NCBI GenBank assembly: GCA_024232355.1
Contig: JAAEPW010000906.1
Location: forward strand, 5,644 to 69,643
Length of the DNA stretch: 64,000 bases
Direction: 5' to 3'
Source of the DNA: Chloroflexota bacterium
GTDB taxonomy: Bacteria > Chloroflexota > Anaerolineae > B4-G1
Part shown: piece by piece, positions 54,993 through 63,518 of the stretch
Layout: each line of letters opens with the position of its first letter
Position numbering within the stretch: the first letter of the stretch is position 1
Notes under the pieces: model-generated
Told to the model about the DNA's origin: nothing
What the model saw: the letters and a program-made list of their open reading frames with translations, nothing else
The model's database searches: none
Position numbers and translations under genes: made by a program

Positions 54993-55021
54993 TTGTGCTC
55001 ACAACCAGGATGGGGTAAAAT
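54993..55021 (+). promoter_or_regulatory. Promoter of the NarL-type two-component genes
   Basis: TTGTGC (54993-54998) and TAAAAT (55016-55021) are 17 bp apart. The spacer end AGGATGGGG repeats that of the promoter at 41320. Confidence 0.55.
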
Positions 55022-55045
55022 AAGGCCAATCGCAGGGAGACTTTG

Positions 55046-57028
55046 ATGTCAACAAATGACTGGCCACACGAGCCAGAAAGAAATACCACTGCCCCGGGTA
55101 ATCGGGAACAGGTCTCGCTCAGCGAAGAACAGTTCCGGCTACTCATCGAAAACGCTCTAGACGCCATCACCGTCTTGAACGGTGACGGGACCATTCGCTA
55201 CCAAAGTCCCGCCGTTGAGCGCATCTTGGGGTATGCACCGGAAGACATGGTCGGCAAAGCTATATCCGAGTTCGTTCATCCAGACGATCTACCAGATTTG
55301 GCTCGCACCTTTGACGACGTCCTCCAAGGACCAAACGCCACTCCACCCATCGAGGTCCGCTTTCAACATCAAGACGGCTCTTGGCACATTCTCGAATCCA
55401 TCTGTAGCAAACTCGCCGAGAGCACGGGAGCGGCGGGAATAGTCGTCAATGCCCGTGACGTCACCGAGCGTAACCAAGCGGAGCAAGAATTGCGTGAATC
55501 GGAGGCCCGATGGCGTTCGTTGACCGAGACCTCCCCCGATCACATCCTGACGGTCGACACGGACCTGAACATTCAGTTTGCCAACTATGCTTCACCCGGG
55601 CTAACGGTACAAGACTTGATCGGCAGCCCGCTTTACAATTACGTACAAGAAGAGAGACGCACCGAGATCAAAGGAATCCTGGAAGGTGTTCTAAAAACCG
55701 GCGAGTCTGCCCGCTACGAAACCGAATATGACACGCCCGACAGCAGCAAGATATATTACGAGTCCTACGTCGTGCCTAGAGTACTGGCAGACCAGGTGAT
55801 CGGTCTTACGCTCAACGCCCGCGACATCACCGAGCGCAAGATGTCGGAAAAGGCAATACGCCGGTACGCTGAGGAACAAGCGCTGTTGTACACTGTTGCT
55901 TTGGCAGTCGCCGCTATGCCAGGCGTGGAAGAGCCGCTCTTTGCCCTGCTCGACGTGGTGCTCCCCGTCTTGGATGCCGATGCTGGCTGGGTGACGTTGC
56001 CTGGCCCCACACTGAACGATCCACCCCACATCGTCGCCTGGCGCGGCGTCTCGGATGCGTTCATCCAGGCCGAAATGGCGGCCCCGCTGTGCGATTGCCC
56101 AGTCTGCCTCCCCCTGCTGTCTAACGGCAAGGCACAGGCCAAGCCCGTCCTAGTTTCCGGGTGTCCGCGCCTGCCGCCCAAGACACTGGCCGATTCCAAC
56201 CTGCACAGCCACGTTGCCATCCCGTTGAGCGCGGGTGACAGTGTATTGGGCGTCTTGGAAGTTGGCTGGCGTGCGCCTTATCCGTATAGCGAAAAAGACC
56301 ATGCGCTGCTAACAGCCATCGGACAGCAAATGGGCGTAGCGCTGGAGAACGTCCAGCTGCAACAACACTCTCAGCAATTGGCGGTGATGGAGGAACGGCA
56401 GCGATTGTCCCGCGAGCTTCACGACTCGGTAACCCAATCGGTATACAGCCTAACCCTCTTTGCCGAGGCAGGGCAAGAATGGGCCGAGGCGGGAGATTTG
56501 GATCGCATTCAGCACAACCTGACCCGCATCGGTGAGATCGCCCAACAAGCTCTCAAAGATATGCGCCTGCTGGTCTACGAATTGCAGCCATCGCACCTGG
56601 AAAAAGCGGGACTGATCGGGGCGCTGCGCCACCGGTTGAACGCCGTCGAAAAGCGTGCCGGTGTAGAAGCTCGGCTCCTGACAGACTATACGATCGAACT
56701 GCCAGAATCCGTGGAACAAGCCCTCTACGGCATTGCCCAAGAAGCCCTCAACAATGCCCTCAAGCATGCTGACGCCAATTCTGTAACAGTGCACATGCAC
56801 GTTTCCGACGGACACGTGGAACTAGAGATCGTGGACGACGGCAAGGGTTTCGACCCCGACGCAGCCGGTGACAAAGGTGGCCTGGGATTGACGACAATGC
56901 AAGAGCGGGCAGAAAAAGAGGGAGGGACGTTGACGATTCTTTCAGTGTCGGGAAAAGGAACGCAAGTTAAAGCCGATATCGAACTGGGTAAAAACTGTCA
57001 ATTTCCGGCTTCCGAGGCAACGCGATGA
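55046..57028 (+). CDS. PAS-PAS-GAF histidine kinase, NarX/DegS (HisKA_3) type
   Basis: This 660-residue cytoplasmic kinase has PAS domains at about 30-140 and 150-265 (each with PAC tail such as VVNARDVTERNQAEQE), a GAF domain (~285-425, including cysteines in CDCPVCLPLL), HisKA_3 with the histidine in LSRELHDSVTQSVYSL and HATPase_c (GLGLTTMQERAE). The GAF cysteine pair may bind a cofactor or sense redox (inference). ATG 55046; the stop overlaps the response regulator start by 4 bp (ATGA). Confidence 0.92.
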   Translation: MSTNDWPHEPERNTTAPGNREQVSLSEEQFRLLIENALDAITVLNGDGTIRYQSPAVERILGYAPEDMVGKAISEFVHPDDLPDLARTFDDVLQGPNATPPIEVRFQHQDGSWHILESICSKLAESTGAAGIVVNARDVTERNQAEQELRESEARWRSLTETSPDHILTVDTDLNIQFANYASPGLTVQDLIGSPLYNYVQEERRTEIKGILEGVLKTGESARYETEYDTPDSSKIYYESYVVPRVLADQVIGLTLNARDITERKMSEKAIRRYAEEQALLYTVALAVAAMPGVEEPLFALLDVVLPVLDADAGWVTLPGPTLNDPPHIVAWRGVSDAFIQAEMAAPLCDCPVCLPLLSNGKAQAKPVLVSGCPRLPPKTLADSNLHSHVAIPLSAGDSVLGVLEVGWRAPYPYSEKDHALLTAIGQQMGVALENVQLQQHSQQLAVMEERQRLSRELHDSVTQSVYSLTLFAEAGQEWAEAGDLDRIQHNLTRIGEIAQQALKDMRLLVYELQPSHLEKAGLIGALRHRLNAVEKRAGVEARLLTDYTIELPESVEQALYGIAQEALNNALKHADANSVTVHMHVSDGHVELEIVDDGKGFDPDAAGDKGGLGLTTMQERAEKEGGTLTILSVSGKGTQVKADIELGKNCQFPASEATR

Positions 57029-57675
57029 CAAAAACGATACGCATCCTGATCACCGACGACCACGCCGTCGTTAGAGAAGGGCTGCGTGCCCTGATCGAGA
57101 CCAAACCGGATATGGAGTTGATCGGTGAAGCAGTGGACGGGGTTCAAGCCGTGGAAAAGGCACGTTCGCTGCAACCAGACATCATCCTGCTGGACATTGT
57201 CATGCCCCGGATGGATGGGGTCACAGCCATCGGGGAGATCAAGCGCGAGAATCCCGACGCCCGTATCCTGGTACTCACCAGTTTCGCCGAGGATGCGCAG
57301 ATATTTCCGGCGATCAAGGCCGGGGCGTTGGGCTATTTGCTCAAAGATTCTTTACCCCGGGAACTGATCCAGGCCATCCGCGACGTTCACGCGGGCAAAG
57401 CGTCCCTACACCCCACCGTCGCCCTCAAGATGATCCACGAATTTAACCAGTCCTCAGACCTGCCGCCGACAGATGAACCGCTCACAGAACGTGAGATGCA
57501 AGTGCTCAAGTTGGTGGCCCAGGGCTATTCAAATCAAGAGATTGCGGAGAGGCTGATCATCAGTGAGCGCACAGCGGGGACGCACGTCGGCAACATTTTG
57601 AGCAAATTGCATCTGGCAAACCGCACCCAGGCGGCGTTGTACGCACTGCGAGAGGGGCTGACTACCCTAGACTAA
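57025..57675 (+). CDS. NarL/LuxR-type response regulator
   Basis: This 216-residue protein has a receiver (D11/D12, phosphoacceptor Asp57 in IILLDIVMPRMDG, Lys in YLLKDSLP) and a C-terminal LuxR-type HTH (LTEREMQVLKLVAQGYSNQEIAERL, then ISERTAGTHVGNILSKL). It is co-translated with the PAS-GAF kinase. Immediately downstream lie three TACGTA boxes that could be its binding sites. Confidence 0.93.
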   Translation: MTKTIRILITDDHAVVREGLRALIETKPDMELIGEAVDGVQAVEKARSLQPDIILLDIVMPRMDGVTAIGEIKRENPDARILVLTSFAEDAQIFPAIKAGALGYLLKDSLPRELIQAIRDVHAGKASLHPTVALKMIHEFNQSSDLPPTDEPLTEREMQVLKLVAQGYSNQEIAERLIISERTAGTHVGNILSKLHLANRTQAALYALREGLTTLD

Positions 57676-57678
57676 AAA

Positions 57679-57715
57679 TACGTAATTATACGTAGCTTCT
57701 GGTCATTTTACGTAA
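57679..57715. repeat. Cluster of TACGTA boxes
   Basis: TACGTA occurs at 57679-57684 and 57689-57694 (a TACGTAATTATACGTA double box), and TTACGTAA at 57708-57715. Similar boxes precede several other genes in the window. Confidence 0.5.
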
Positions 57716-57717
57716 CG

Positions 57718-57745
57718 AGACTGCTCTATGAGCGGTCTTTTCTTT
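57718..57745 (+). terminator. Rho-independent terminator after the response regulator gene
   Basis: AGACTGCTC (57718-57726) and GAGCGGTCT (57730-57738) pair with one G-U and a TAT loop, followed by TTTCTTT. Confidence 0.8.
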
Positions 57746-57947
57746 ATACGGATTTCGTCTTTTTACCGATGTGTGCCAGCCTACAGAATGGTACAATGAA
57801 AAGCGGTTCGGGCAACCAGTGAATGTGGTTATCTGCAAGAGCAACGTGCACTCGACAACGAGAAAAGCAAGCAAGAAAATCTCGCTTTACTCGTAGCCCC
57901 AGGGACGGGGCTTGGAGCGTTTATGTTTACCTATACTACAAGAAACG

Positions 57948-58316
57948 ATGGATAATTCTGTTCTGGTGTTGATCGTAGCCCATCCTGGTCCGATGCGAGA
58001 TGGCCTGCGGGCGCTACTGACAGCGATCCCACAGGTAACGAGTCTAAAAGAAATAGATGATGCATCGTCGGCTCTGCGGGTAGTCGAGGAACGCTACCCG
58101 ACGTTGATTTTGATCAGCGTCAATTCGACCGACGACGATATCTGGAATTTGCTGGCACAGATCAAGGTCAAGCATCCCCAAACTCGCTCCATCCTCCTGG
58201 TCAACGACGTACAACAACAGCAATTGGCCCAAGTCGCCAGTGTTGACGGCGTGTTGCTCAAAGGCACACCAGCATCCAAACTGTCCGCGACGATAAAGAA
58301 TCTACTGCACGTTTAA
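57948..58316 (+). CDS. Degenerate (pseudo-)receiver protein
   Basis: This 122-residue protein has the CheY-like fold pattern: VLVLIVAHPGPMRDGLRALL, TLILISVNSTDDD and GVLLKGTPASKL with the conserved Lys. The phosphoacceptor position holds Ser57, and the acidic pair is Ala11-His12. It cannot be phosphorylated in the usual way and may act as a binding adaptor. ATG 57948 is chosen over an upstream TTG at 57912. The Rieske gene follows after 12 bp, so it may belong to that unit. Confidence 0.72.
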   Translation: MDNSVLVLIVAHPGPMRDGLRALLTAIPQVTSLKEIDDASSALRVVEERYPTLILISVNSTDDDIWNLLAQIKVKHPQTRSILLVNDVQQQQLAQVASVDGVLLKGTPASKLSATIKNLLHV

Positions 58317-58328
58317 CGAGGTGTATCT

Positions 58329-58661
58329 ATGAAAGAGTTCAAAATCGCCACAGCGTCCGAGATTCCACCAGGGCAGCGCAAGAGGGTATCAATTGACGGC
58401 AAGGACGTCCTAGTGCTCAACGTGTCGGGAAAGTTTTACGCAATCGGTAACAAGTGTCCGCACAGGGGATGTTCCATGTTCAGAGGCAAGCTCAGGGACA
58501 AAGTAATCGTTTGTCCTTGTCATTCCGCTCAATTCGACTTGGAAACTGGCGCGGTCGTGGCCCGGCACTCGATAACTGGGCCACTGCCCACATACCAGGT
58601 CAAGATCGAGGGTGGAGATGTATTAGTTGCGGATTGTTCCAATCCGGCCGTGAACGGGTGA
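58329..58661 (+). CDS. Rieske-type 2Fe-2S ferredoxin
   Basis: This 110-residue protein is a single Rieske domain with cluster ligands in CPHRG (Cys, His) and CPCHSAQFD (Cys, His), preceded by [18 protein letters not shown]. It resembles the small ferredoxins of dioxygenase or nitrite reductase NirD type. It probably transfers electrons with the downstream rubredoxin and FAD reductase, since the genes are contiguous (25 and 7 bp gaps). Confidence 0.9.
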   Translation: MKEFKIATASEIPPGQRKRVSIDGKDVLVLNVSGKFYAIGNKCPHRGCSMFRGKLRDKVIVCPCHSAQFDLETGAVVARHSITGPLPTYQVKIEGGDVLVADCSNPAVNG

Positions 58662-58686
58662 GTTTTATCCCAAAGGAGAGAATACA

Positions 58687-58845
58687 ATGGAAAAGTGGGA
58701 ATGTATAGTCTGCGGTTACGTGTACGATCCAGCGGTGGGTGACCCTGAAAGTGGAATTCCGCCCGACACGCCCTTTGAAAAGTTGCCTACAGACTGGGTC
58801 TGCCCAGATTGTGGCGCGGGCAAAGACATGTTCGAACAGGTATAA
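58687..58845 (+). CDS. Rubredoxin
   Basis: This is a 52-residue protein starting [19 protein letters not shown]. Two CxxC motifs (CIVC-G and CPDC-GAGKD) bind one iron. The length is typical for rubredoxin. AAAGGAGAG precedes the ATG. It donates electrons to rubrerythrin and superoxide reductase in anaerobes; genes for those proteins are downstream here, and the likely reductase starts 7 bp after the stop. Confidence 0.93.
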   Translation: MEKWECIVCGYVYDPAVGDPESGIPPDTPFEKLPTDWVCPDCGAGKDMFEQV

Positions 58846-58852
58846 CAGGATA

Positions 58853-60070
58853 ATGAAACACGTCATCGTCGGTAGCGGCGTTGCAGGCATCACGGCAGCC
58901 CAGACCATCATCCGGGCCGACCCATCTGCACAGGTCCACGTATATGGCGCGGAGCCTTACTTGTATTACCGTCGTCCCTTGCTGTGGGAATTCATCGCTG
59001 GTCAGATCGGGCAGGACGATCTGTATTTTCGACCGGCCGAATGGTACACCGAACGTAACATTCACACGCACACAGGGGTTCAGGTCACGGGGTTGGTTCC
59101 GTCCGAACACACACTCACACTAGTCAATGGAGAAACAACGGATTATGATCGCCTGTTGTTGGCGACGGGCGGACGTCCCTTTATTCCCCCTTGCGAGGGA
59201 ATAGACAAGAAAGGCGTCTTTGCCTTGCGCACGTTGGCGGACGCGCAGGCGATCAAGGCATACGCGCAAAAGGTCTCCACGGCAGTCGTCATTGGCGGTG
59301 GGCTGCTGGGTCTGGAGACGGCGCGGGCGCTGCAAACCGCCGGGCTGGACGTGACGGTGGTCGAGTTCTTCCCCCACCTGCTGCCACGCCAACTGGACGC
59401 CGAGGGCGCCGGGGTTCTGCAATCGCTTCTGGAGGCGCAGGGATTAAAAATCGTCACAGACGGCGCGACAGAATCCGTTCAAGGTAACAAACACGCCCAC
59501 TGCATCTGGCTACAAGATAATCGCACAGTGCCTGGAGAATTGGTTATCTTTTCAACCGGCATCCGCTCCGAGACGACGTTAGCTCAAACAGCGGAACTGG
59601 AGGTCAACCGGGGCATCGTGGTGGACGAACAGTTACGAACCAGTGAAAAAGACATCTTTGCCGCGGGCGACGCTGCCGAGTTCAAAGGCCGGGTCTATGG
59701 AATCATCACTCCCGCCATCGAGCAAGCCAGGGTCGCGGCAACCAATATGGTCACGCCGGGTAATAGTATTTATGCCGGCACGCTGCCTGCCACCACGCTC
59801 AAGGTCGCCGGGGCCGAGTTGACGTCGTTGGGAGAAGGCATCGTGGACACGGATGACGCGGATGAATCTGTCCAATTGCGGCATGTGGATCTGGCAGCCA
59901 AGCACTATCGTAAATTCGTGCTGCGCGATGGACGCATCGTGGGCGCTATCTTGCTCAACGACAAGGTGCGTGTGCGTCCCATCTCCCAACTCATCAAGCA
60001 GGGTGTGGATGTTTCAGCCAACACAAATCGTTTGTTGGACGACGACTTTGACCTCAAGTCATTGTTATAG
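58853..60070 (+). CDS. FAD-dependent pyridine-nucleotide oxidoreductase (rubredoxin reductase-like)
   Basis: This protein of 405 residues has two dinucleotide-binding motifs, VIVGSGVAGITAA (FAD) and VVIGGGLLGLETARAL (NAD(P)H), plus LATGGRPFIPP and the FAD motif IFAAGDAAE. It belongs to the NADH:rubredoxin/ferredoxin reductase and nitrite-reductase-NirB-like flavoprotein group. ATG 58853 starts MKHVIVGSGVAG; the frame is open further upstream but overlaps the rubredoxin gene. It probably reduces rubredoxin. Confidence 0.9.
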   Translation: MKHVIVGSGVAGITAAQTIIRADPSAQVHVYGAEPYLYYRRPLLWEFIAGQIGQDDLYFRPAEWYTERNIHTHTGVQVTGLVPSEHTLTLVNGETTDYDRLLLATGGRPFIPPCEGIDKKGVFALRTLADAQAIKAYAQKVSTAVVIGGGLLGLETARALQTAGLDVTVVEFFPHLLPRQLDAEGAGVLQSLLEAQGLKIVTDGATESVQGNKHAHCIWLQDNRTVPGELVIFSTGIRSETTLAQTAELEVNRGIVVDEQLRTSEKDIFAAGDAAEFKGRVYGIITPAIEQARVAATNMVTPGNSIYAGTLPATTLKVAGAELTSLGEGIVDTDDADESVQLRHVDLAAKHYRKFVLRDGRIVGAILLNDKVRVRPISQLIKQGVDVSANTNRLLDDDFDLKSLL

Positions 60071-60426
60071 ACTGGCTTGCTGCCAAACATTTTCGGCTCT
60101 ATGGGACTTTGCTGGGTGAGACCCTAAAGGTTTCGCTCAAGATTGTGCAGACAATGTTTTCCAGATAATGGCCTTTTTTCGTCATATTTTGCACCAAACC
60201 CTTTGGGGTCTGCGACTGACCCCGCGAAATCCCAGAGCTACATTTTAGTATAGGAAAGTATAAAAGTGTAGTCGCGGTTTCTATACCGCGCGCTATGGAA
60301 AGCGCGGCTACGGCTTCGAAGCTTTCTTGTCTTTTTACGAATTTAAGCGTAGCGTCAAAATTAGTGAAATTCGTGACAAAAATACCACAACCCACAAAAA
60401 TCACATAATCTCAAGGAGAAAAACAA
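60071..60426 (+). other. 356-bp intergenic gap with REP-like palindrome
   Basis: There is no gene. 60268-60311 is an imperfect 44-nt palindrome whose ends are GTAGTCGCGG and CGCGGCTAC, the type of dispersed intergenic repeat common in this phylum. An upstream GGGGTC/GACCCC stem lies near 60205-60225. The RBS AAGGAG for the rubrerythrin gene is at the end. Confidence 0.55.
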
Positions 60427-60930
60427 ATGCGCAAAATGACGCAAGCAAATCTAAAAGCAGCATTCGCAGGCGAAAGCCAGGCTCACGTAAAATACCTGAC
60501 CTTTTCCGCCAAAGCGGAAAAAGAGGGCTTGGCCAACGTAGCGCGGCTATTCAAGGCCGTCGCGTACGCCGAGCAGGTGCACGCCATCAGTCACCTCAAG
60601 ACGTTGGGAAATTTGGGCAAGACGGTAGATAATCTGGCAGCCGCCATCGACGGCGAGAACTATGAAGTCGAGGAGATGTATCCTGCCTTTACGGCAGTGG
60701 CCGAGTTGCAAGAGGAAAAGGGAGCCGTCCGTTCCAACAATTGGGCGATGGAGGCGGAAAAGGTCCACGCCGCGCTGTACGGCGCAGCCAAGGCCGCCGT
60801 AGAAGGCGGAAACGACGCCGAGTTGGGTCACGTTCACGTTTGCTCCGTCTGTGGTTGGACGGGCGAGGGGGAGCCGCCTGACGCATGCCCGCTGTGCAAA
60901 GCCAAGAAGGAAAAGTTTGTCATTTTTTAA
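60427..60930 (+). CDS. Rubrerythrin
   Basis: This 167-residue protein has a four-helix di-iron domain (AFAGESQAHVKYL, AYAEQVHAISH, AEKVHAALYG) and a C-terminal rubredoxin-like domain (CSVCGWTG and CPLCKAK). It reduces hydrogen peroxide with electrons from rubredoxin. The pattern puts the rubredoxin domain after the diiron domain, the classical order. A second rubrerythrin gene follows after 12 bp. Confidence 0.93.
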   Translation: MRKMTQANLKAAFAGESQAHVKYLTFSAKAEKEGLANVARLFKAVAYAEQVHAISHLKTLGNLGKTVDNLAAAIDGENYEVEEMYPAFTAVAELQEEKGAVRSNNWAMEAEKVHAALYGAAKAAVEGGNDAELGHVHVCSVCGWTGEGEPPDACPLCKAKKEKFVIF

Positions 60931-60942
60931 TGTGATGCATTG

Positions 60943-61446
60943 ATGAATGATAAAACACAACATAACCTGTACCAAGCGTTCGTCGGAGAGGCCAAGGCGT
61001 ACCATCGGCTGTTGGCCTTTGCCCGCAAAGCAGATAAAGAGGAATATGAGCAGGTCGGCAAGCTGTTCCGTGCCGTCGCGGCAGCTGAGGGTGTGCACGC
61101 CGAGCGTCACCTGCGCTTGCTGGGCGAGGCGGTGGTGCAGAGCACCGAGGAAAATCTCCAATCATCTTTTGAGCAAGAAACCTCTATTAATGAGGTTTAT
61201 TACCCTCAGTTTATTCAAGACGCGGAGGACGAGGGAGAACGAGCAGCCGCACTGACATTCAGTCAGGCGCGGGACGTAGAGGAGGGGCACGCAGCACTGT
61301 ACAAACGCGCCCTGAACGCTCTGCTGCGAGATGAGACCCATGATTATCACGTCTGTCAGGTGTGTGGATACATCGCCGAGCACGAGGCTCCCGACCAATG
61401 CCCGATCTGCAACGCCAAACGGGAGAAATTTTATTTGGTAGCATAG
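60943..61446 (+). CDS. Rubrerythrin, second copy
   Basis: This is a paralogue of the preceding protein (167 residues), with AFVGEAKAYHRLL, AAAEGVHAERH, DVEEGHAALY and a C-terminal CQVCGYIAEHEAPDQCPICNAKREKF rubredoxin-like domain. It diverges more than a recent duplicate would, so the two may differ in specificity. ATG 60943, or TTG 60940. Confidence 0.92.
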   Translation: MNDKTQHNLYQAFVGEAKAYHRLLAFARKADKEEYEQVGKLFRAVAAAEGVHAERHLRLLGEAVVQSTEENLQSSFEQETSINEVYYPQFIQDAEDEGERAAALTFSQARDVEEGHAALYKRALNALLRDETHDYHVCQVCGYIAEHEAPDQCPICNAKREKFYLVA

Positions 61447-61531
61447 ACGAGATTACGCATAAAAAAGATTTTGGCACTGCCAAAGACATTCAGCTAATGA
61501 AAGAAAAGAGTTAATCATAGAATTCAAGGAT

Positions 61532-61989
61532 TTGATTCAAATAGCCGATTGGAAAAAGGAAAAGCACGAGCCGGTCATCGAATGCCCGGACGCGGTGGTG
61601 GGTGAGGATTTTGAGGTCATGGTCAGCGTGGGCAAGGAAATCGCACACCCCAACACTGCCGAGCATCACATTAATTGGATCACACTCTATTTTCAGCCAG
61701 AGGGAGAAAAAAGTTCTCCTACCAGGTAGGCCATTTCGAGTTCAGCGGTCACGGCGCGGGCACTGTGTTTACGACGCCTCTGGCGAGTGTGTCGTTAAAG
61801 GTAAACAAACCTGGCACGTTACGAGCGCTCTCATTCTGCAACCTTCACGGGCTGTGGGAAGGCAGCAAAGTGGTCGGCAAAGCTAAAAAAGCAAATGAAG
61901 CAGATCTCAAGATTTTTACGCTATTGTGGAGACTTTTGAGGACTTGGCACGCGATGCATCATTTTGAGAGCAGAAAAAAAATGAGATGA
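61532..61989 (+). pseudogene. Superoxide reductase (class II, neelaredoxin type), frameshifted
   Basis: Two frames join near 61707-61712 (A6 run). The first reads WKKEKHEPVIECPDAVV to YFQPEGEK; the second continues FSYQVGHFEFSGHGAG to SFCNLHGLWEGSKVVG. All five iron ligands of superoxide reductase are present (His in EKH, HP, EHH, CNLHG). A +1 or -2 base change at the A run restores EGEK-KFSY or EGEKFSY. The start is also odd: ATA-GAA-TTC-AAG-GAT upstream of TTG 61532 resembles a mutated ATG start. The C-terminus runs on about 35 residues past the usual end. Sequencing error or decay. Confidence 0.75.
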
Positions 61990-61990
61990 G

Positions 61991-62488
61991 GTGAATCAAA
62001 AAATGACGAATAAAGCTACAGTCGCCAGGCTCTTTGAACTGGCAATCGAGTTGGAAGAGTCTGCCCAAGAGCTATATCACGAGTTGGGGCAAAAGTTTGT
62101 CCATCATCCAAAAGCGGCCAATTTTTGGAAACAATATGCTGTAGAAGAAGCCGGACATGCCAAATGGTTAGCAAGTTTGAGAGATGATCTGAGCACAAAA
62201 GAACTGGCCGCATCGGCTGACACAGCTATGATCGAGGCGGCACGCGAAATGCTCGAATTCCCTATAAAGAACAAACTAGCTCGTGTAACGGATTTGAGAG
62301 ACGCCTATCAATTGGCCAAAGAACTGGAAAACTCGGAAACCAACGTTATCTTTGAGTTCCTCATCACTCACTTTTCCGCCAATGAGAAAACGCGGAACTT
62401 TTTACGCTCTCACCTAAAGGACCATATAGGCAAATTGATGCTTTGGTTTCCCACGCAATTCGACGTCGCCGAGGAATCGTCGGTATGA
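61991..62488 (+). CDS. Ferritin-like (rubrerythrin-type) diiron domain protein
   Basis: This 165-residue protein lacks a rubredoxin tail but has di-iron motifs at the expected helices: LAIELEESAQELYHEL (E), EEAGHAKWLASL (E and H) and ELENSETNVIFEF. It probably belongs to the rubrerythrin-related family that oxidises iron or scavenges peroxide. GTG 61991 or ATG 62003 may be the start. It lies directly after the superoxide reductase gene. Confidence 0.8.
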   Translation: MNQKMTNKATVARLFELAIELEESAQELYHELGQKFVHHPKAANFWKQYAVEEAGHAKWLASLRDDLSTKELAASADTAMIEAAREMLEFPIKNKLARVTDLRDAYQLAKELENSETNVIFEFLITHFSANEKTRNFLRSHLKDHIGKLMLWFPTQFDVAEESSV

Positions 62489-62613
62489 GAAAAGTGTGGC
62501 GATAGTTTGTCGTATTGATTGTTGGGACCGGAATTTTGGCAGCTTGTAGCGGCCGTCCTAAAGATAAAAAGCTCCTATGGAAGAACTCGCAGCGAGTGGT
62601 CACAAAAGGTTGA
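62485..62613 (+). pseudogene. Lipoprotein signal-peptide remnant with in-frame TAG
   Basis: ATG 62485 overlaps the previous stop (ATGA). The frame reads MRKVWR, TAG (62503-62505), then FVVLIVGTGILAACSGRPKD, a complete lipobox, and stops at 62611-62613. It looks like the start of a lipoprotein broken by a nonsense codon and lacking its body; TTG 62512 could give a 33-residue peptide. The rest of the gap to 62741 shows nothing I can name. Confidence 0.4.
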
Positions 62614-62741
62614 TCAGATGATTGCTTTTTGGGACTGAGCCAAGTGGGAATGAGCACGTAATCCTGATCAAGTATATGGCAGCAGCCAATGGGCTGCAAA
62701 ATGCGCGACATTGCCGTTCTTTATCGAGTGAGGTACACAAA

Positions 62742-63485
62742 ATGATCGGAATTGGAGACACTTTTCAAGACAAGAGCAAATATCAACGCGACCACCTGCC
62801 TGGTGGTCGGTTGGATTGGACCAGCAAACCCGAGACCCATAAACGTTACCCTTTAGCGCCCAAGATTCCGTTGAGCGCACCGCAGACCGAGGGCGGCGCG
62901 CCCATATGGGACGCGATGAGGCAGCGCCGCAGCGTGCGCCGTTTCGCCGACAGCCCCATGCAAGAAACAGAGCTATCGCAACTGCTGTGGGCGGCGCAGG
63001 GAATTACGGGAATCAACCGGAGCCTCGGACTCAGAACCGCCCCCTCTGCTGGCGCATTGTACCCGATAGAGACTTATCTGGTAGTTCACACTGTCGAGGG
63101 GACAGATGAACCAAACTCTATAGAACCGGGCATCTATCACTATGCCGTAGACGAACACCAACTCGAACAGTTGCAAACGGGGGATTTCCAAATGGAGATT
63201 GCCAAAGCGGCTCTCGATCAAGAGATCGCGGCCTGGGCCGACGCCGTCTTTATCTGGACGGCAGTCTTTGAACGCTCGAAATGGAAGTACAAACAAAGGG
63301 GTTATCGGTATGTCTACCTGGATGCCGGACACATTGCCCAGAACGTCGCCCTGGGGGCTGTTGCTCTGGGCCTGGGTACCTGTCAAATCGCGGCCATGTA
63401 CGACGACGAGGTGAACACCCTGCTGGACGTGGATGGCATAGAGGAAAGCGCTATCTATATGACGGTTGTAGGCAAACCAAAATAA
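62742..63485 (+). CDS. SagB/ThcOx-type nitroreductase-like protein
   Basis: This protein of 247 residues has the FMN-binding nitroreductase fold in the SagB form: IWDAMRQRRSVRRFADSPM (phosphate/flavin contact), LLWAAQGITG, TAPSAGALYPIETYLV and the C-terminal AGHIAQNVALGAVALGLGTCQ. SagB-like enzymes dehydrogenate azoline rings in peptide natural products, but single-gene relatives act as plain oxidoreductases; no YcaO partner is present. ATG 62742 starts MIGIGDTFQDKSKYQRD, the usual N-terminus. Confidence 0.82.
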   Translation: MIGIGDTFQDKSKYQRDHLPGGRLDWTSKPETHKRYPLAPKIPLSAPQTEGGAPIWDAMRQRRSVRRFADSPMQETELSQLLWAAQGITGINRSLGLRTAPSAGALYPIETYLVVHTVEGTDEPNSIEPGIYHYAVDEHQLEQLQTGDFQMEIAKAALDQEIAAWADAVFIWTAVFERSKWKYKQRGYRYVYLDAGHIAQNVALGAVALGLGTCQIAAMYDDEVNTLLDVDGIEESAIYMTVVGKPK

Positions 63486-63518
63486 AGAAACTACAAGCTG
63501 ACAACATAACCTTGTGGT

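Noticed and set aside
62742..63485. A SagB-type azoline dehydrogenase in a peptide natural-product cluster
   Set aside because: No YcaO cyclodehydratase or precursor peptide gene is near; a stand-alone oxidoreductase is more likely.
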